NCBI RefSeq assembly: GCF_900105515.1
Contig: NZ_FNSY01000001.1
Location: 6,374,001 to 6,438,000, forward strand
DNA from: Streptomyces sp. 2131.1
Lineage (GTDB): Bacteria; Actinomycetota; Actinomycetes; Streptomycetales; Streptomycetaceae
Length of the DNA: 64,000 nucleotides
Reading direction: 5' to 3'
The notes under the pieces were generated by a model. It was given only the letters and a program-made list of their open reading frames with translations. It searched no databases and was not told the DNA's origin. This document shows positions 43,628 through 53,400 of the stretch, in pieces (position 1 is the first letter of the stretch; each line of letters begins with the position of its first letter). The translations under genes and the position numbers were made by a program.

Positions 43628-44938
43628 ATGCGGTCGGGAATTTTCACTCAGGGCAAGCGTGCGGCGAGATGGACCGCGGCCGGTGCGGCCATGGTCATGG
43701 CGGGAGTCCTGGCGGGCTGCGGGTCGGACGGTGGCAGCGGCGGTGGCGGCGGAACGCTGACCGCGTACGTCTACGGCGATGACGCCGTAAAGGTTCAGCA
43801 GGCAGCGGTCAAGGAGTTCAACAAGACCTCCGACGTCAAGGTCAAGCTCGTCTCCGTACCCGGCACCGACTACGTCAACAAGCTGCGCAGCGCCATGGGT
43901 TCGCCCAGTGCCCCGGACATCTTCTTCAACTGGGGCGGCGGCTCCATCAAGCCGTACGTGGACGCGAACCAGCTGGTCGACCTCACCTCGACGTTCAAGA
44001 ACGACGCCACCCTGAAGGACGGCTTCCTCCCGTCGATCGTCACCGCGGGCAGCCTCGACGGGAAGGTCTACGGCGTCCCGATGCGCGGTATGCAGCCCGT
44101 GATGCTCTTCTACAACAAGACCCTCTTCGCGGAGAACAACGTCACGGTCCCCAAGACGTGGGAGGACCTGCAGCAGGCCATCAAGACCTTCAAGGGCAAG
44201 GGCATCACCCCGTTCGCCCTCGGCGGCTCCGACAAGTGGCCCGAGCTGATGTGGCTGGAGTACCTGCTCGACCGGATCGGCGGCCCCGACGTCTTCCGCA
44301 AGATCCAGAACGGTGACAGCTCCGCCTGGGGCGACCCGGCCGTCCTGAAGACCGCCCAGACCGTCAAGCAGCTCGTCGACGACGGCGCGTTCGGCAAGAA
44401 CTTCAACTCGGTCGACTACGGCAACGGCGGCGCGCCCACCCTGCTCAACAAGGGCAAGGCGGCCATGCACCTGATGGGTTCGTGGGAGTACTCCACCCAG
44501 CTGGGCAAGGCGCCCGAGTTCGCCAAGAAGGACCTCGGCTGGACGAACTTCCCGACCGTCGCGGGCGGCGTGGGCGACCCGGCCGACGTGGTCGGCAACC
44601 CCACCAACTACTGGTCGGTGAACGCCCGCACCAAGCACAAGGACGCGGCCATAGCCTTCCTGAAGACCATGGCGTCCAAGTCGTACGCCCAGTCCCTCGT
44701 GGACAACGGCGACGTGCCCACCACCTCCAACGCCGCCTCCATGCTGAGCGGATCGCCGAACCCGAAGTTCGCCACCGACCAGTACGAGATGGTCCAGAAG
44801 GCCCCCGACTTCACCCTGTCCTGGGACCAGGCGCTGGAGTCCAAGATCGCCACCCCGCTGCTCACCGAGATCAGCAAGCTGTTCGCCGGCAAGTCCACGC
44901 CCGAGCAGTTCGTCGCCGCAATGAAGGCCGTCAAGTAA
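43628..44938 (+). CDS. bxlE: Xylo-oligosaccharide ABC transporter, binding lipoprotein (BxlE-like)
   Basis: The 436-residue extracellular solute-binding protein (family 1) has a lipoprotein signal with lipobox LAGC (around residue 30) and a Gly/Ser linker. Typical blocks follow: AYVYGDDAVKVQQAAVKEFN, VYGVPMRGMQPVMLFYNKTLF (as two adjacent motifs), and GGSDKWPELMWLEYLLDRIG. It would bind xylo-oligosaccharides such as xylobiose and deliver them to the two permeases downstream. The ATG follows AGAGGTG. Substrate is inferred from the xylanolytic neighbours. Confidence 0.88.
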   Translation: MRSGIFTQGKRAARWTAAGAAMVMAGVLAGCGSDGGSGGGGGTLTAYVYGDDAVKVQQAAVKEFNKTSDVKVKLVSVPGTDYVNKLRSAMGSPSAPDIFFNWGGGSIKPYVDANQLVDLTSTFKNDATLKDGFLPSIVTAGSLDGKVYGVPMRGMQPVMLFYNKTLFAENNVTVPKTWEDLQQAIKTFKGKGITPFALGGSDKWPELMWLEYLLDRIGGPDVFRKIQNGDSSAWGDPAVLKTAQTVKQLVDDGAFGKNFNSVDYGNGGAPTLLNKGKAAMHLMGSWEYSTQLGKAPEFAKKDLGWTNFPTVAGGVGDPADVVGNPTNYWSVNARTKHKDAAIAFLKTMASKSYAQSLVDNGDVPTTSNAASMLSGSPNPKFATDQYEMVQKAPDFTLSWDQALESKIATPLLTEISKLFAGKSTPEQFVAAMKAVK

Positions 44939-44940
44939 CG

Positions 44941-45870
44941 ATGTCGCACGTCTCCTCGTCACCGAAGGTGCGCGGAGGACGGAAGGCGGCCGTCGGAAAC
45001 GTCGGCCGCCCCCCGGTCGCCTGGGCGCTGCCCGGCATCCTCTTCTTCGCCCTTTTCGCGATCGTCCCGCTGGCGATCGCCGTGTACCTCTCCTTCTGCC
45101 ACTGGGACGGGCTGAACTCCCCGACCTCCGCCGGCACAGCCAACTGGACCCGGCTCTTCAAGGACCCCGAGTTCCGCCAGGCCGCCTGGCTCAGCCTGCT
45201 CCTCACCACGATCAGCTGGGTCTTCCAGACCCCGGTTGCCCTGCTCCTCGGCGTCTGGGCGGCCGGGCGGCAGCGCAGCCGCGCCGTGCTCTCCGCGATC
45301 TTCTTCGTCCCGCTGCTGCTCTCCACCACCGCCATCGCAATGCTGTTCCACGCGCTGCTCGACCCCAACTTCGGGGTCATCAAGGAGATCGGGCCCTGGT
45401 TCGGCATCGACCCGAACATCATGGGCTCGTCCACCGGCGCCCTGCTCACCGTGGCGTTCGTCGGCGGCTGGCAGTTCATGCCCTTCCACACCCTGATCTA
45501 CCAGGGCGGCACCCGGCAGATCCCGCAGGTCCTCTACCAGGCCGCCGAGATCGACGGCGCGGGCATGTTCCGGCAGTTCTTCCACATCACCCTGCCGCAG
45601 CTGCGCAACACCATCACCACCTCCTCGGTGCTGATGATCGTCGGTTCGCTGACCTACTTCGACACGGTGCTCATCATGACCAAGGGCGGTCCGGGCACGG
45701 ACACCACCATCCTGCCGTACCTGATGTACCGCACCGGTTTCCAGACCTACGACCTCGGGTACGCCGCCGCGATCGCGACCGCCCTCGTCGTCGTGGCCAC
45801 CGCCATCTCGCTGATCCTCGTCCGCTTCAGCGGCTTCGGGAACATGCGCTCCACCCGGGAAGGTATGTGA
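44941..45870 (+). CDS. bxlF: ABC sugar transporter permease 1 (BxlF-like)
   Basis: The 309-residue permease of the MalF type has about six TM helices and the cytoplasmic EAA loop (QAAEIDGAGMFRQFFHITLP, around residue 200) that contacts the ATPase. It starts 2 bp after the lipoprotein stop and ends 4 bp before the next permease, so all three are co-translated. No ATPase gene follows; Streptomyces sugar importers of this class share the MsiK ATPase encoded elsewhere. Confidence 0.9.
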   Translation: MSHVSSSPKVRGGRKAAVGNVGRPPVAWALPGILFFALFAIVPLAIAVYLSFCHWDGLNSPTSAGTANWTRLFKDPEFRQAAWLSLLLTTISWVFQTPVALLLGVWAAGRQRSRAVLSAIFFVPLLLSTTAIAMLFHALLDPNFGVIKEIGPWFGIDPNIMGSSTGALLTVAFVGGWQFMPFHTLIYQGGTRQIPQVLYQAAEIDGAGMFRQFFHITLPQLRNTITTSSVLMIVGSLTYFDTVLIMTKGGPGTDTTILPYLMYRTGFQTYDLGYAAAIATALVVVATAISLILVRFSGFGNMRSTREGM

Positions 45871-45874
45871 CGCG

Positions 45875-46768
45875 ATGTCGATCGACACCCGCCCCGTGAC
45901 GCGCCCCGCACGGCCCCTGAACCGCACCCGCCCGGCCGGCGCCGCGCGCCGCCGCAGGTGGGGCAACCCGCTGGCCGGCCTCGGCTCGCTGGTCTGGCTC
46001 GTGCTGGTGATCGTCCCGCTCTACACGCTGGTCTCGTCCTCGCTGATGCACCAGGACGAGGCGCTGAACGGCGACCCGCTGGCCTTCCCGACCAACCCGA
46101 CGCTCGAGAACTACCGCACGGTGCTGGACAGCGGCTTCTTCACGATGCTCTCCAACACCGCGATCGTCGCCGTGGCGACCACGGCGATCGTGCTGGTCCT
46201 CTCGATCCCCGTCGCCTACGTCGCGGTACGCACCCGGAGCAGGCTCTCCGGACTCGCCTTCCGCACCTTCCTGCTCGGCGTCGCCATCCCCGCCCAGGCC
46301 GTGATCGTGCCGCTCTACCTGCTCATCAGCAAGATGGGCCTGTACGACAGCCTGCCGGCCATCATCCTGCCGACCGCGGCGTTCGCGATGCCGGTGGCGG
46401 TGCTGATCCTGAGCGGCACCATGCGCGACGTCTCCGAGGAGATGTACGAGGCCATGGCGCTCGACGGCGCCTCGCCGCTGCGGATGCTGTGGCAGCTGGC
46501 GATCCCGATGTCCAAGGCGGGCATCAGCACGGTCGCGATCTACACGGCGCTCCAGGCGTGGAACGGCTTCCTGTTCCCGCTGATCCTGACCCAGTCGGAG
46601 GAGAACCGGGTGCTGACCCTCGGTCTCTTCAACTTCATGTCCCAGTTCGGGGTGAACATCCCGGCCATACTCGCCGCGATCGTGCTCTCCGTCGTACCGA
46701 TCTTCGCCGTGTACCTCGTGGCACGGAAGGCACTGGTCAACGGACTGATGGGGGTGGGCGGCAAGTAG
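45875..46768 (+). CDS. bxlG: ABC sugar transporter permease 2 (BxlG-like)
   Basis: The 297-residue permease of the MalG type has about six TM helices and the EAA loop EAMALDGASPLRMLWQLAIP (around residue 190). It pairs with the upstream permease to form the channel of the xylo-oligosaccharide importer. It ends about 50 bp before the beta-xylosidase gene, consistent with a single operon. Confidence 0.9.
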   Translation: MSIDTRPVTRPARPLNRTRPAGAARRRRWGNPLAGLGSLVWLVLVIVPLYTLVSSSLMHQDEALNGDPLAFPTNPTLENYRTVLDSGFFTMLSNTAIVAVATTAIVLVLSIPVAYVAVRTRSRLSGLAFRTFLLGVAIPAQAVIVPLYLLISKMGLYDSLPAIILPTAAFAMPVAVLILSGTMRDVSEEMYEAMALDGASPLRMLWQLAIPMSKAGISTVAIYTALQAWNGFLFPLILTQSEENRVLTLGLFNFMSQFGVNIPAILAAIVLSVVPIFAVYLVARKALVNGLMGVGGK

Positions 46769-46820
46769 CGCACCCATGCCGCCGCGTACCACCGCACTCT
46801 TGAGAGGAATCCCCGCCGCC

Positions 46821-49235
46821 ATGGCAAACCCCCCTGTTCCGCATGCCCGCAGGACCGAAGCGGCCACCGCCGTCGACGGCCCCTGGCAGGACCCCGCGCT
46901 CGCGCCCGAGGAGCGCGTGGCCGACCTCGTCTCCCGGATGACCCTCCAGGAGAAGACCGCCCAGCTGTACGGAATCTGGGTGGGCGCCGACGCCGACGGG
47001 GACGGGGTCGCCCCGCACCAGAACGAGATGGTCGACGACATCGACTGGGACGCGCTGATTCCGCGCGGCCTCGGCCAGCTGACCCGCCCCTTCGGCACCG
47101 CCCCCGTGGACCCGGCCGTCGGCGCGATCTCGCTCGCCCGCGCCCAGCGGGCCATCGCGGGCGCCGGCCGCTTCGGCATCCCGGCGCTCGCCCACGAGGA
47201 GTGCCTGGCCGGCTTCACCGCCTGGGGCGCCACCGCCTACCCCGTCCCGCTCTCCTGGGGCGCCGCCTGGAACCCGGACCTGGTCACCGAGATGGCCCAC
47301 CGGATCGGCAGCGACATGCGGTCCGTGGGCATCCACCAGGGCCTCGCCCCGGTCCTGGACGTGGTGCGCGACCTGCGCTGGGGGCGCGTCGAGGAGACCA
47401 TCGGCGAGGACCCCTACCTCGTCGCGACCATCGGCACGGCGTACGTGAAGGGCCTGGAGTCCGCCGGCATCGTCGCCACCCTCAAGCACTTCGCCGGGTA
47501 CGCGGCGTCGGCCGGCGCCCGCAACCTCTCGCCGGTCCGGGCCGGGGCCAGGGAACTGGCCGACGTCATCCTGCCGCCCTTCGAGATGGCCCTCATCGAC
47601 GGCGGCGCCCGCTCCGTCATGCAGTCGTACGCGGAGATCGACGGCGTCCCGTCGGCCGCCGACCCCGCCCTGCTCACCGGGCTGCTCCGGGACGCCTGGG
47701 GCTTCGAGGGCACCGTCGTCGCCGACTACTTCGCCATTGGCTTCCTGGAGACGCTGCACAAGGTCGCCGAGGGCCGCGCCGACGCCGCCCGCCTCGCCCT
47801 CAGCGCCGGGGTCGACGTGGAGCTGCCCACCGTCCGCAGCTACGGCGACGAACTCGCGGCCGCCGTCCTGGCCGGTACGGTCCCCGAGGAACTGGTCGAC
47901 CGCGCGCTGCGCCGGGTCCTCCTCCAGAAGTGCGAACTCGGGCTGCTCGACCCCGGCTGGTCCCCGCTCCCCGCGCTCCTGCGCGACACCGACCTGGAGC
48001 AGGCCCGCGAGACCATCGACCTCGACCCGCCGCGCAACCGCGCCCTCGCCCGCGAACTCGCCGAACAGGCCGTGGTCCTGCTCGCCAACCCGCGAGGGGC
48101 GCTGCCGCTCGCCGGGACCGGGCGGATCGCGGTGATCGGCCCCCGCGCCGACGACGCGCTCGCGATGCTCGGCTGCTACTCCTTCCCCAGCCATGTCGGC
48201 GTCCTGCACCCCGAGACCGCCATGGGGATCGAGATCCCCACCGTGCTCGACGCGGTGCGCGGCGAATTCCCCGCCGCCACGGTCACCGCCGCCGCCGGCT
48301 GCGAGGTCGACGGCACCGACACCTCGGGCATCGCGGAGGCGGTGGACCTGGCCCGGGACGCGGACGTCTGCGTCGCGGTGGTCGGCGACCGGGCCGGGCT
48401 CTTCGGACGCGGCACCTCGGGCGAGGGCTGCGACGCCGACGACCTCTCGCTGCCCGGCGTGCAGGGCGAACTGCTCGACGCGCTGCTGGAGAGCGGCACG
48501 CCGGTCGTCCTGGTCCTGCTGACCGGCCGCCCGTACGCGCTCGGCCGCTGGGCGGACCGCGCCGCCGCCGTGGTCCAGGCGTTCTTCCCCGGTGAGGAGG
48601 GCGGTCCGGCCCTGGCCTCCGTGCTCTCCGGCCGGGTCGGCCCCTCAGGCCGGCTGCCCGTCTCGGTGCCGCGCCACCCCGGCGGCCAGCCGTGGACGTA
48701 TCTCCAGCCGCCGCTCGGACTCGCCAACGGGGTCAGCAACCTGGACCCGACGCCGCTCTACCCCTTCGGCCACGGGCTGACGTACACCTCCTTCGCCTGG
48801 GAGCCCGGCACCCCGCCACCGGCGGAGATCCCCACCGACGGCTCCGCCGACATCGAGCTGACCGTCCGCAACACCGGCGACCGGGCCGGTGCGGAGGTCG
48901 TCCAGCTGTACGTGCACGACCCGGTCGCCCAGACGACCCGGCCCGACAACCGGCTCATCGGCTACGCCCGGGTGCCGCTCGAGGCGGGCCAGGAGGCGCG
49001 AGTGCGCTTCCGCTTCCACGCCGACCTGGTGTCCTTCACCGGCATCGGGGGGCGGCGCGTCGTGGAGCCGGGCGCGCTGGAGCTGCGGCTCGCGGCGTCC
49101 AGCGGTGCCAAGGACATCCGGCACACGGTGCACCTGCGCCTCACCGGTCCCGAGCGCACCCTCGACCACCGGCGCCGGCTGGTGTGCGAGGCGGAGGCCG
49201 AAGCCGTGCCGGCGGCCGCCCCCGTACAGGGCTGA
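46821..49235 (+). CDS. bxlA: GH3 beta-xylosidase (BxlA-like), cytoplasmic
   Basis: The 804-residue family 3 glycoside hydrolase begins WQDPALAPEERVADLVSRMT. The TIM-barrel domain carries AHEECLAGFTAWGATAYPVP and a nucleophile Asp in GTVVADYFAIGFL (around residue 300). The alpha/beta sandwich domain starts near residue 420, and a C-terminal fibronectin-III-like domain (about 670-760; TVRNTGDRAGAEVVQLYV) ends the protein. There is no signal peptide, so it acts on imported oligosaccharides, releasing xylose. ATG 46821 has GAGAGGAA upstream; an in-frame ATG at 46776 is less likely. The gene order importer-bxlA matches known bxl operons. Confidence 0.87.
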   Translation: MANPPVPHARRTEAATAVDGPWQDPALAPEERVADLVSRMTLQEKTAQLYGIWVGADADGDGVAPHQNEMVDDIDWDALIPRGLGQLTRPFGTAPVDPAVGAISLARAQRAIAGAGRFGIPALAHEECLAGFTAWGATAYPVPLSWGAAWNPDLVTEMAHRIGSDMRSVGIHQGLAPVLDVVRDLRWGRVEETIGEDPYLVATIGTAYVKGLESAGIVATLKHFAGYAASAGARNLSPVRAGARELADVILPPFEMALIDGGARSVMQSYAEIDGVPSAADPALLTGLLRDAWGFEGTVVADYFAIGFLETLHKVAEGRADAARLALSAGVDVELPTVRSYGDELAAAVLAGTVPEELVDRALRRVLLQKCELGLLDPGWSPLPALLRDTDLEQARETIDLDPPRNRALARELAEQAVVLLANPRGALPLAGTGRIAVIGPRADDALAMLGCYSFPSHVGVLHPETAMGIEIPTVLDAVRGEFPAATVTAAAGCEVDGTDTSGIAEAVDLARDADVCVAVVGDRAGLFGRGTSGEGCDADDLSLPGVQGELLDALLESGTPVVLVLLTGRPYALGRWADRAAAVVQAFFPGEEGGPALASVLSGRVGPSGRLPVSVPRHPGGQPWTYLQPPLGLANGVSNLDPTPLYPFGHGLTYTSFAWEPGTPPPAEIPTDGSADIELTVRNTGDRAGAEVVQLYVHDPVAQTTRPDNRLIGYARVPLEAGQEARVRFRFHADLVSFTGIGGRRVVEPGALELRLAASSGAKDIRHTVHLRLTGPERTLDHRRRLVCEAEAEAVPAAAPVQG

Positions 49236-49303
49236 CCGCACCCGTACCCCGGGCGGGGCGCCGCGGCCCTTACCGCAGCGCCCCCACCCGGTCCACAGAT
49301 CCA

Positions 49304-49314
49304 CGAAACTTTCG
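49304..49314 (+). promoter_or_regulatory. Perfect BxlR-type operator upstream of xylanase
   Basis: CGAAACTTTCG is an exact CGAAA-N-TTTCG inverted repeat, continued by AAAC. It lies 73 bp upstream of the GH10 start. This motif is known upstream of Streptomyces xylanase genes and is the BxlR binding site in S. thermoviolaceus. It ties the secreted xylanase genes to the importer operon as one regulon. Confidence 0.8.
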
Positions 49315-49386
49315 AAACACCCATAGCCGTGCACGCCCCCCGGTCTCCCGGGGCCCGGATGTGCGCACTCTCGAAGGGTTTCTGTC

Positions 49387-50472
49387 ATGCGCAAGCCAAT
49401 CAAGGCTGTCCTGGTCGGCACCGCCGCCGCGGCACTGCTCGCCCCGTGCACCATCAACGCCTTCGCCCACGAAGACCACGGACGCGGGTCCAGGGACGCG
49501 CAGGCCGACACCCTCGGCGCCCTCGGACTGAGGGCGGACGTGCGCATCGGCACCGCCGTCGACATGGCGGCCCTGGCGGACGACGAGCCCTACCGTGCCA
49601 AGGCCGCGAGCGAGTTCAGCTCGGTCACCCCCGAGAACGTCATGAAGTGGGAGGTCGTCGAGCCGAACCGCGGCCAGTACGACTGGAAGGAAGCCGACAA
49701 GCTGGTCGACTTCGCCCGCGTCAACGGCCAGCTGGTGCGCGGACACACCCTGCTCTGGCACAACCAGCTGCCCGCCTGGCTCACCACCGGCGACTTCACC
49801 GCCGACGAGCTGCGCGCCATCCTCCGCAAGCACATCACCGACGAGGCCCGCCACTTCAAGGGCCGCATCTGGCAGTGGGACGTCGTCAACGAGGTGTTCA
49901 ACGACGACGGCACCCTGCGCGACAGCATCTGGCTCCAGAAGCTGGGCCCCGGCTACATCGCGGACGCCTTCCGCTGGGCCCACGCGGCCGACCCCAAGGC
50001 CAAGCTGTTCATCAACGACTACAACATCGAGGGCGTCAACGCGAAGAGCACCGCCCTCTACAACCTGGTCGTGAAGCTGCGCAAGCAGCGCGTACCGATC
50101 GACGGCGTCGGCATCCAGGGCCACCTTTCCGTCCAGTACAACGCCCCCCACGACATCGCCGAGAACATGAAGCGGTTCGACGACCTCGGCCTGGAGACCG
50201 CGATCACCGAGGCCGACGTCCGTGTCCCGATGCCCTCCGACAGCACCAAGCAGGAGGCGCAGGCGGAGGGCTACGACGTACTGCTGCGCGGCTGCCTGCT
50301 CACCCGCAAGTGCACGGACTTCACGGTCTGGGGCTTCACCGACAAGTACTCCTGGGTGCCCGACACCTTCGAGGGCGAGGGCGCGGCCAACCTCTTCGAC
50401 GAGGACTACAAGGCCAAGCCCGCCTACAGCGCCCTGCGCGACGACCTGCTGCTCGCCGCCGGCCGCAATTGA
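49387..50472 (+). CDS. Secreted GH10 endo-1,4-beta-xylanase
   Basis: The 361-residue enzyme has a signal peptide (KAVLVGTAAAALLAPCTINAFA) and a single GH10 TIM barrel with no carbohydrate-binding module. Landmarks are FSSVTPENVMKWEVVEP, GHTLLWHNQLPAWL, the acid/base Glu in WQWDVVNEVFNDDG and the nucleophile Glu in LETAITEADVRVP. It cuts the xylan backbone outside the cell, feeding the importer and the GH3 xylosidase. A perfect operator lies upstream. The GH115 gene begins 20 bp after its stop. Confidence 0.95.
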   Translation: MRKPIKAVLVGTAAAALLAPCTINAFAHEDHGRGSRDAQADTLGALGLRADVRIGTAVDMAALADDEPYRAKAASEFSSVTPENVMKWEVVEPNRGQYDWKEADKLVDFARVNGQLVRGHTLLWHNQLPAWLTTGDFTADELRAILRKHITDEARHFKGRIWQWDVVNEVFNDDGTLRDSIWLQKLGPGYIADAFRWAHAADPKAKLFINDYNIEGVNAKSTALYNLVVKLRKQRVPIDGVGIQGHLSVQYNAPHDIAENMKRFDDLGLETAITEADVRVPMPSDSTKQEAQAEGYDVLLRGCLLTRKCTDFTVWGFTDKYSWVPDTFEGEGAANLFDEDYKAKPAYSALRDDLLLAAGRN

Positions 50473-50492
50473 GCACGGAGGAGGAGAGCAGC

Positions 50493-53400
50493 ATGGACAG
50501 CGACACCCCCGGTACCCCCGGGCGGACGAGCCGCAGAGCGGTCCTCGGCCTCGGCCTCGGGCTCACCGCACTCACCGCCACGCCCCTCGGCTCCCTCGTC
50601 GGACTCACCGGTGAGGCGTCCGCCACCGGGCACGGCCCCGCGCCCCGGCCCACCGACCCCGGCGCCTACATCTCGTTCACCGCACAGCGCGGCAGCTTCC
50701 CGCTGGTCAGGGAGGGACGGGCGACCCCGGTCCTGGTCAGCGACCAGGACTGGCCGGGCATCGTCCGGGTCGCCGGCGATCTCCGCGACGACATCGCACG
50801 CGTCACCGGAGTCCGCCCCGCCCTCTCGCACGGGGCGGTGCCCGAGGCCCGCGAGATCACCATCGTCGGCACCGTGGGCCGCAGCCCTCTGATCGACCGG
50901 CTCGTCGCCGACGGCCGGCTCGACGTCTCCACGATCCGGGGCAGGTGGGAGACCAGCCTCCAGGCCGTCGTCGACCACCCGCTGCCCGGCGTCGAGCGCG
51001 CCCTCGTCATCGCGGGCAGCGACCAGCGCGGGACCATTTTCGGCGCGTACGACGTCTCGCGCGGCATCGGCGTCTCGCCCTGGTACTGGTGGGACGACGT
51101 CACCCCCGTACACCGCGACGAGATCCACGTACTGCCCGGACGCCACACCCAGGGCACCCCGGCCGTGAAGTACCGCGGGTTCTTCGTCAACGACGAGAAC
51201 CCGGCGCTCGGCACCTGGGCTCCCGCCCACTTCGGCCCCGGCAAGGCGCCCGGCTTCGAGGGCGGCTTCAACGCGGACTTCTACGCCCGCGTCTTCGAGG
51301 TCATGCTCCGGCTCAAGGCCAACTACCTGTGGCCGGCCGTCTGGGGCCGCGCCTTCGCCGAGGACGACCCGCTCAACCACGCCACCGCCAAGGCGTACGG
51401 CGTCGTCATGGGCACCTCGCACGAGGCACCGATGATGCGCGGCATCGAGGAGTGGAACCGGCACGCCGTCGCCGCCGTACGCGACAGCGACGGGAACATC
51501 ACCACCCCCGGCCACGACCCCTACGGCGGCACGGGGGAGTGGTCGTTCCGCCGCAACGCCGAAGCGCTCAAGGCGTACTGGGCGGACGGCATCCGCCGGA
51601 TGAAGGACGAGGACTTCGAGGGCGTCGTCACCCTCGGCATGCGCGGCAACGGCGACGTCAGCCTCCCCGACGGGGACGGCATCGAGCTGATGACCGAGAT
51701 CATCGCCACCCAGCGGCAGATCCTCGCCGAGGTCTCCGGCAAGGACGTCACCACGATCCCGCAGGTCTGGACGCTCTACAAGGAGGTCCAGCGCTACTGG
51801 GACCGGGGCCTGCGCGTTCCCGACGACGTCACCGTCGTCCTCACCGACGACAACTGGGCCAACATCCGCAAGCTCCCCGATCCCGCCGACGCCCCGAGGG
51901 AGGGCGGCTACGGGCTGTACTACCACTTCGACTACGTCGGCGTCGGCCGCAACTACAAGTGGGTCGACACCGCGTCCCTCCCCAACATGTGGGACCAGCT
52001 CCACCAGTGCCACGCCTACGGCAACCACGGCCTGTGGGTCACCAACGTTGGCGACCTCAAGGGCAACGAACTGCCCACGCAGTTCTTCCTGGAGTACGCC
52101 TGGAACCCGGAGCGCTGGACCCTGGACCGGCTGCCGGAGTGGGAGGAGACGTACGCGCGGCAGAACTTCGGAGAGCGGCAGGCCGCCGAGATCGCCGCCG
52201 TCCTGCGCACCTACGCCCGGCTCCAGTCGCGCCGCAAGCCCGAACTCCTCAACCGCCGGATCACCCTCGACCCGGCCAAGGACCCCGCCACCGACAGCTC
52301 GGCCGTCGTGTACGACGACCAGGCGTCCCCGTTCAGCCTCGTCCACTACCGTGAGCTGGAACGCGTCACCGAGGAATGGCGGCTCCTCGGCGAGCGGGCC
52401 GCGCGGATCGCACGCCGGCTGCCCGCCTCAGCGCAGGACGCCTGGTACGAACTCGTCGGCTACGAGGTGGCGGCCACCGCCAACCTGTACGCGCTGCGCG
52501 AGGCCGAGTTCACCAACATCCACTACGCGTCCCAGGGCCGGGCCCTCACCAACGCCCTGGCGGCCACCGCCGAGGCACGGCTCGCCGACGACTTCGCGCT
52601 GGCCGACCGCTTCAACGCCAAGATCGCCGGCGGCAAGTGGCAGGGCTTCCAGACCCAGCCGCACATCGACTACGGCGACGTCGAACGCTACGGCCCCAAC
52701 GCCCCCTGGCAGCAGCCCGAGATCGACAACGTCGCCATCAAGGACGTGCTCTTCCCGGCCGTCACACGCATCGACCTGCCCGCGGGGGCCCGGATGGGCG
52801 TCGCCGTGGACGGCTCCACGGCCTGGTGGCCGCACGAGGCCGCGCCCGCCGTGCTGCCGGTGTTCAGCCCGTACCAGACCCGGCCCGCCCAGTACATCGA
52901 GGTGTTCAACCGGGGCCGCGACCCGTTCGACTACCGGGTGCGGACGGGAGCTTCCTGGCTGACCGCCGACCGGGTGCGCGGCCGGGTGACCACGCAGGAC
53001 CGGATCACCCTGCGCGTCGACTGGGGCCGGGCGCCCAAGGGGGTCACCCGCGTGCCGGTCACGGTCGGCGGGCCGGACGGGGCGGAGGTCGTGGTTACGG
53101 CGGTGATCGACCGCCCGGCGCTCTCCCGCTCCCGCCTCGGCGGCTTCGTAGAGGCCGGCGGCTACGTGTCCATCGCCGCCGACCACTACCACCGGGCCGT
53201 CGGCGGCCGGGGCATCACCTGGCAGCGCATCCCGGACATCGGACGGACCGGCGCCGGGATGGAGCCCTTCCCGGTCACGGCCGCCCGGCAGACGCCCGGC
53301 GGCCGGAGCCCGCGCCTGGAGTACCGGGTCAGCCTCTTCACCACAGGGCCGGTCATCGTGCACGCGTACCTCTCGCCCCGCAACAACGCGCTGCCGACCG

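Noticed and set aside
49329..50492. Possible in-frame N-terminal extension joining the GH115 frame back through the xylanase region
   Set aside because: The GH10 xylanase in another frame has signal peptide and both catalytic Glu residues; GH115 has its own ribosome site and Tat signal at 50493.
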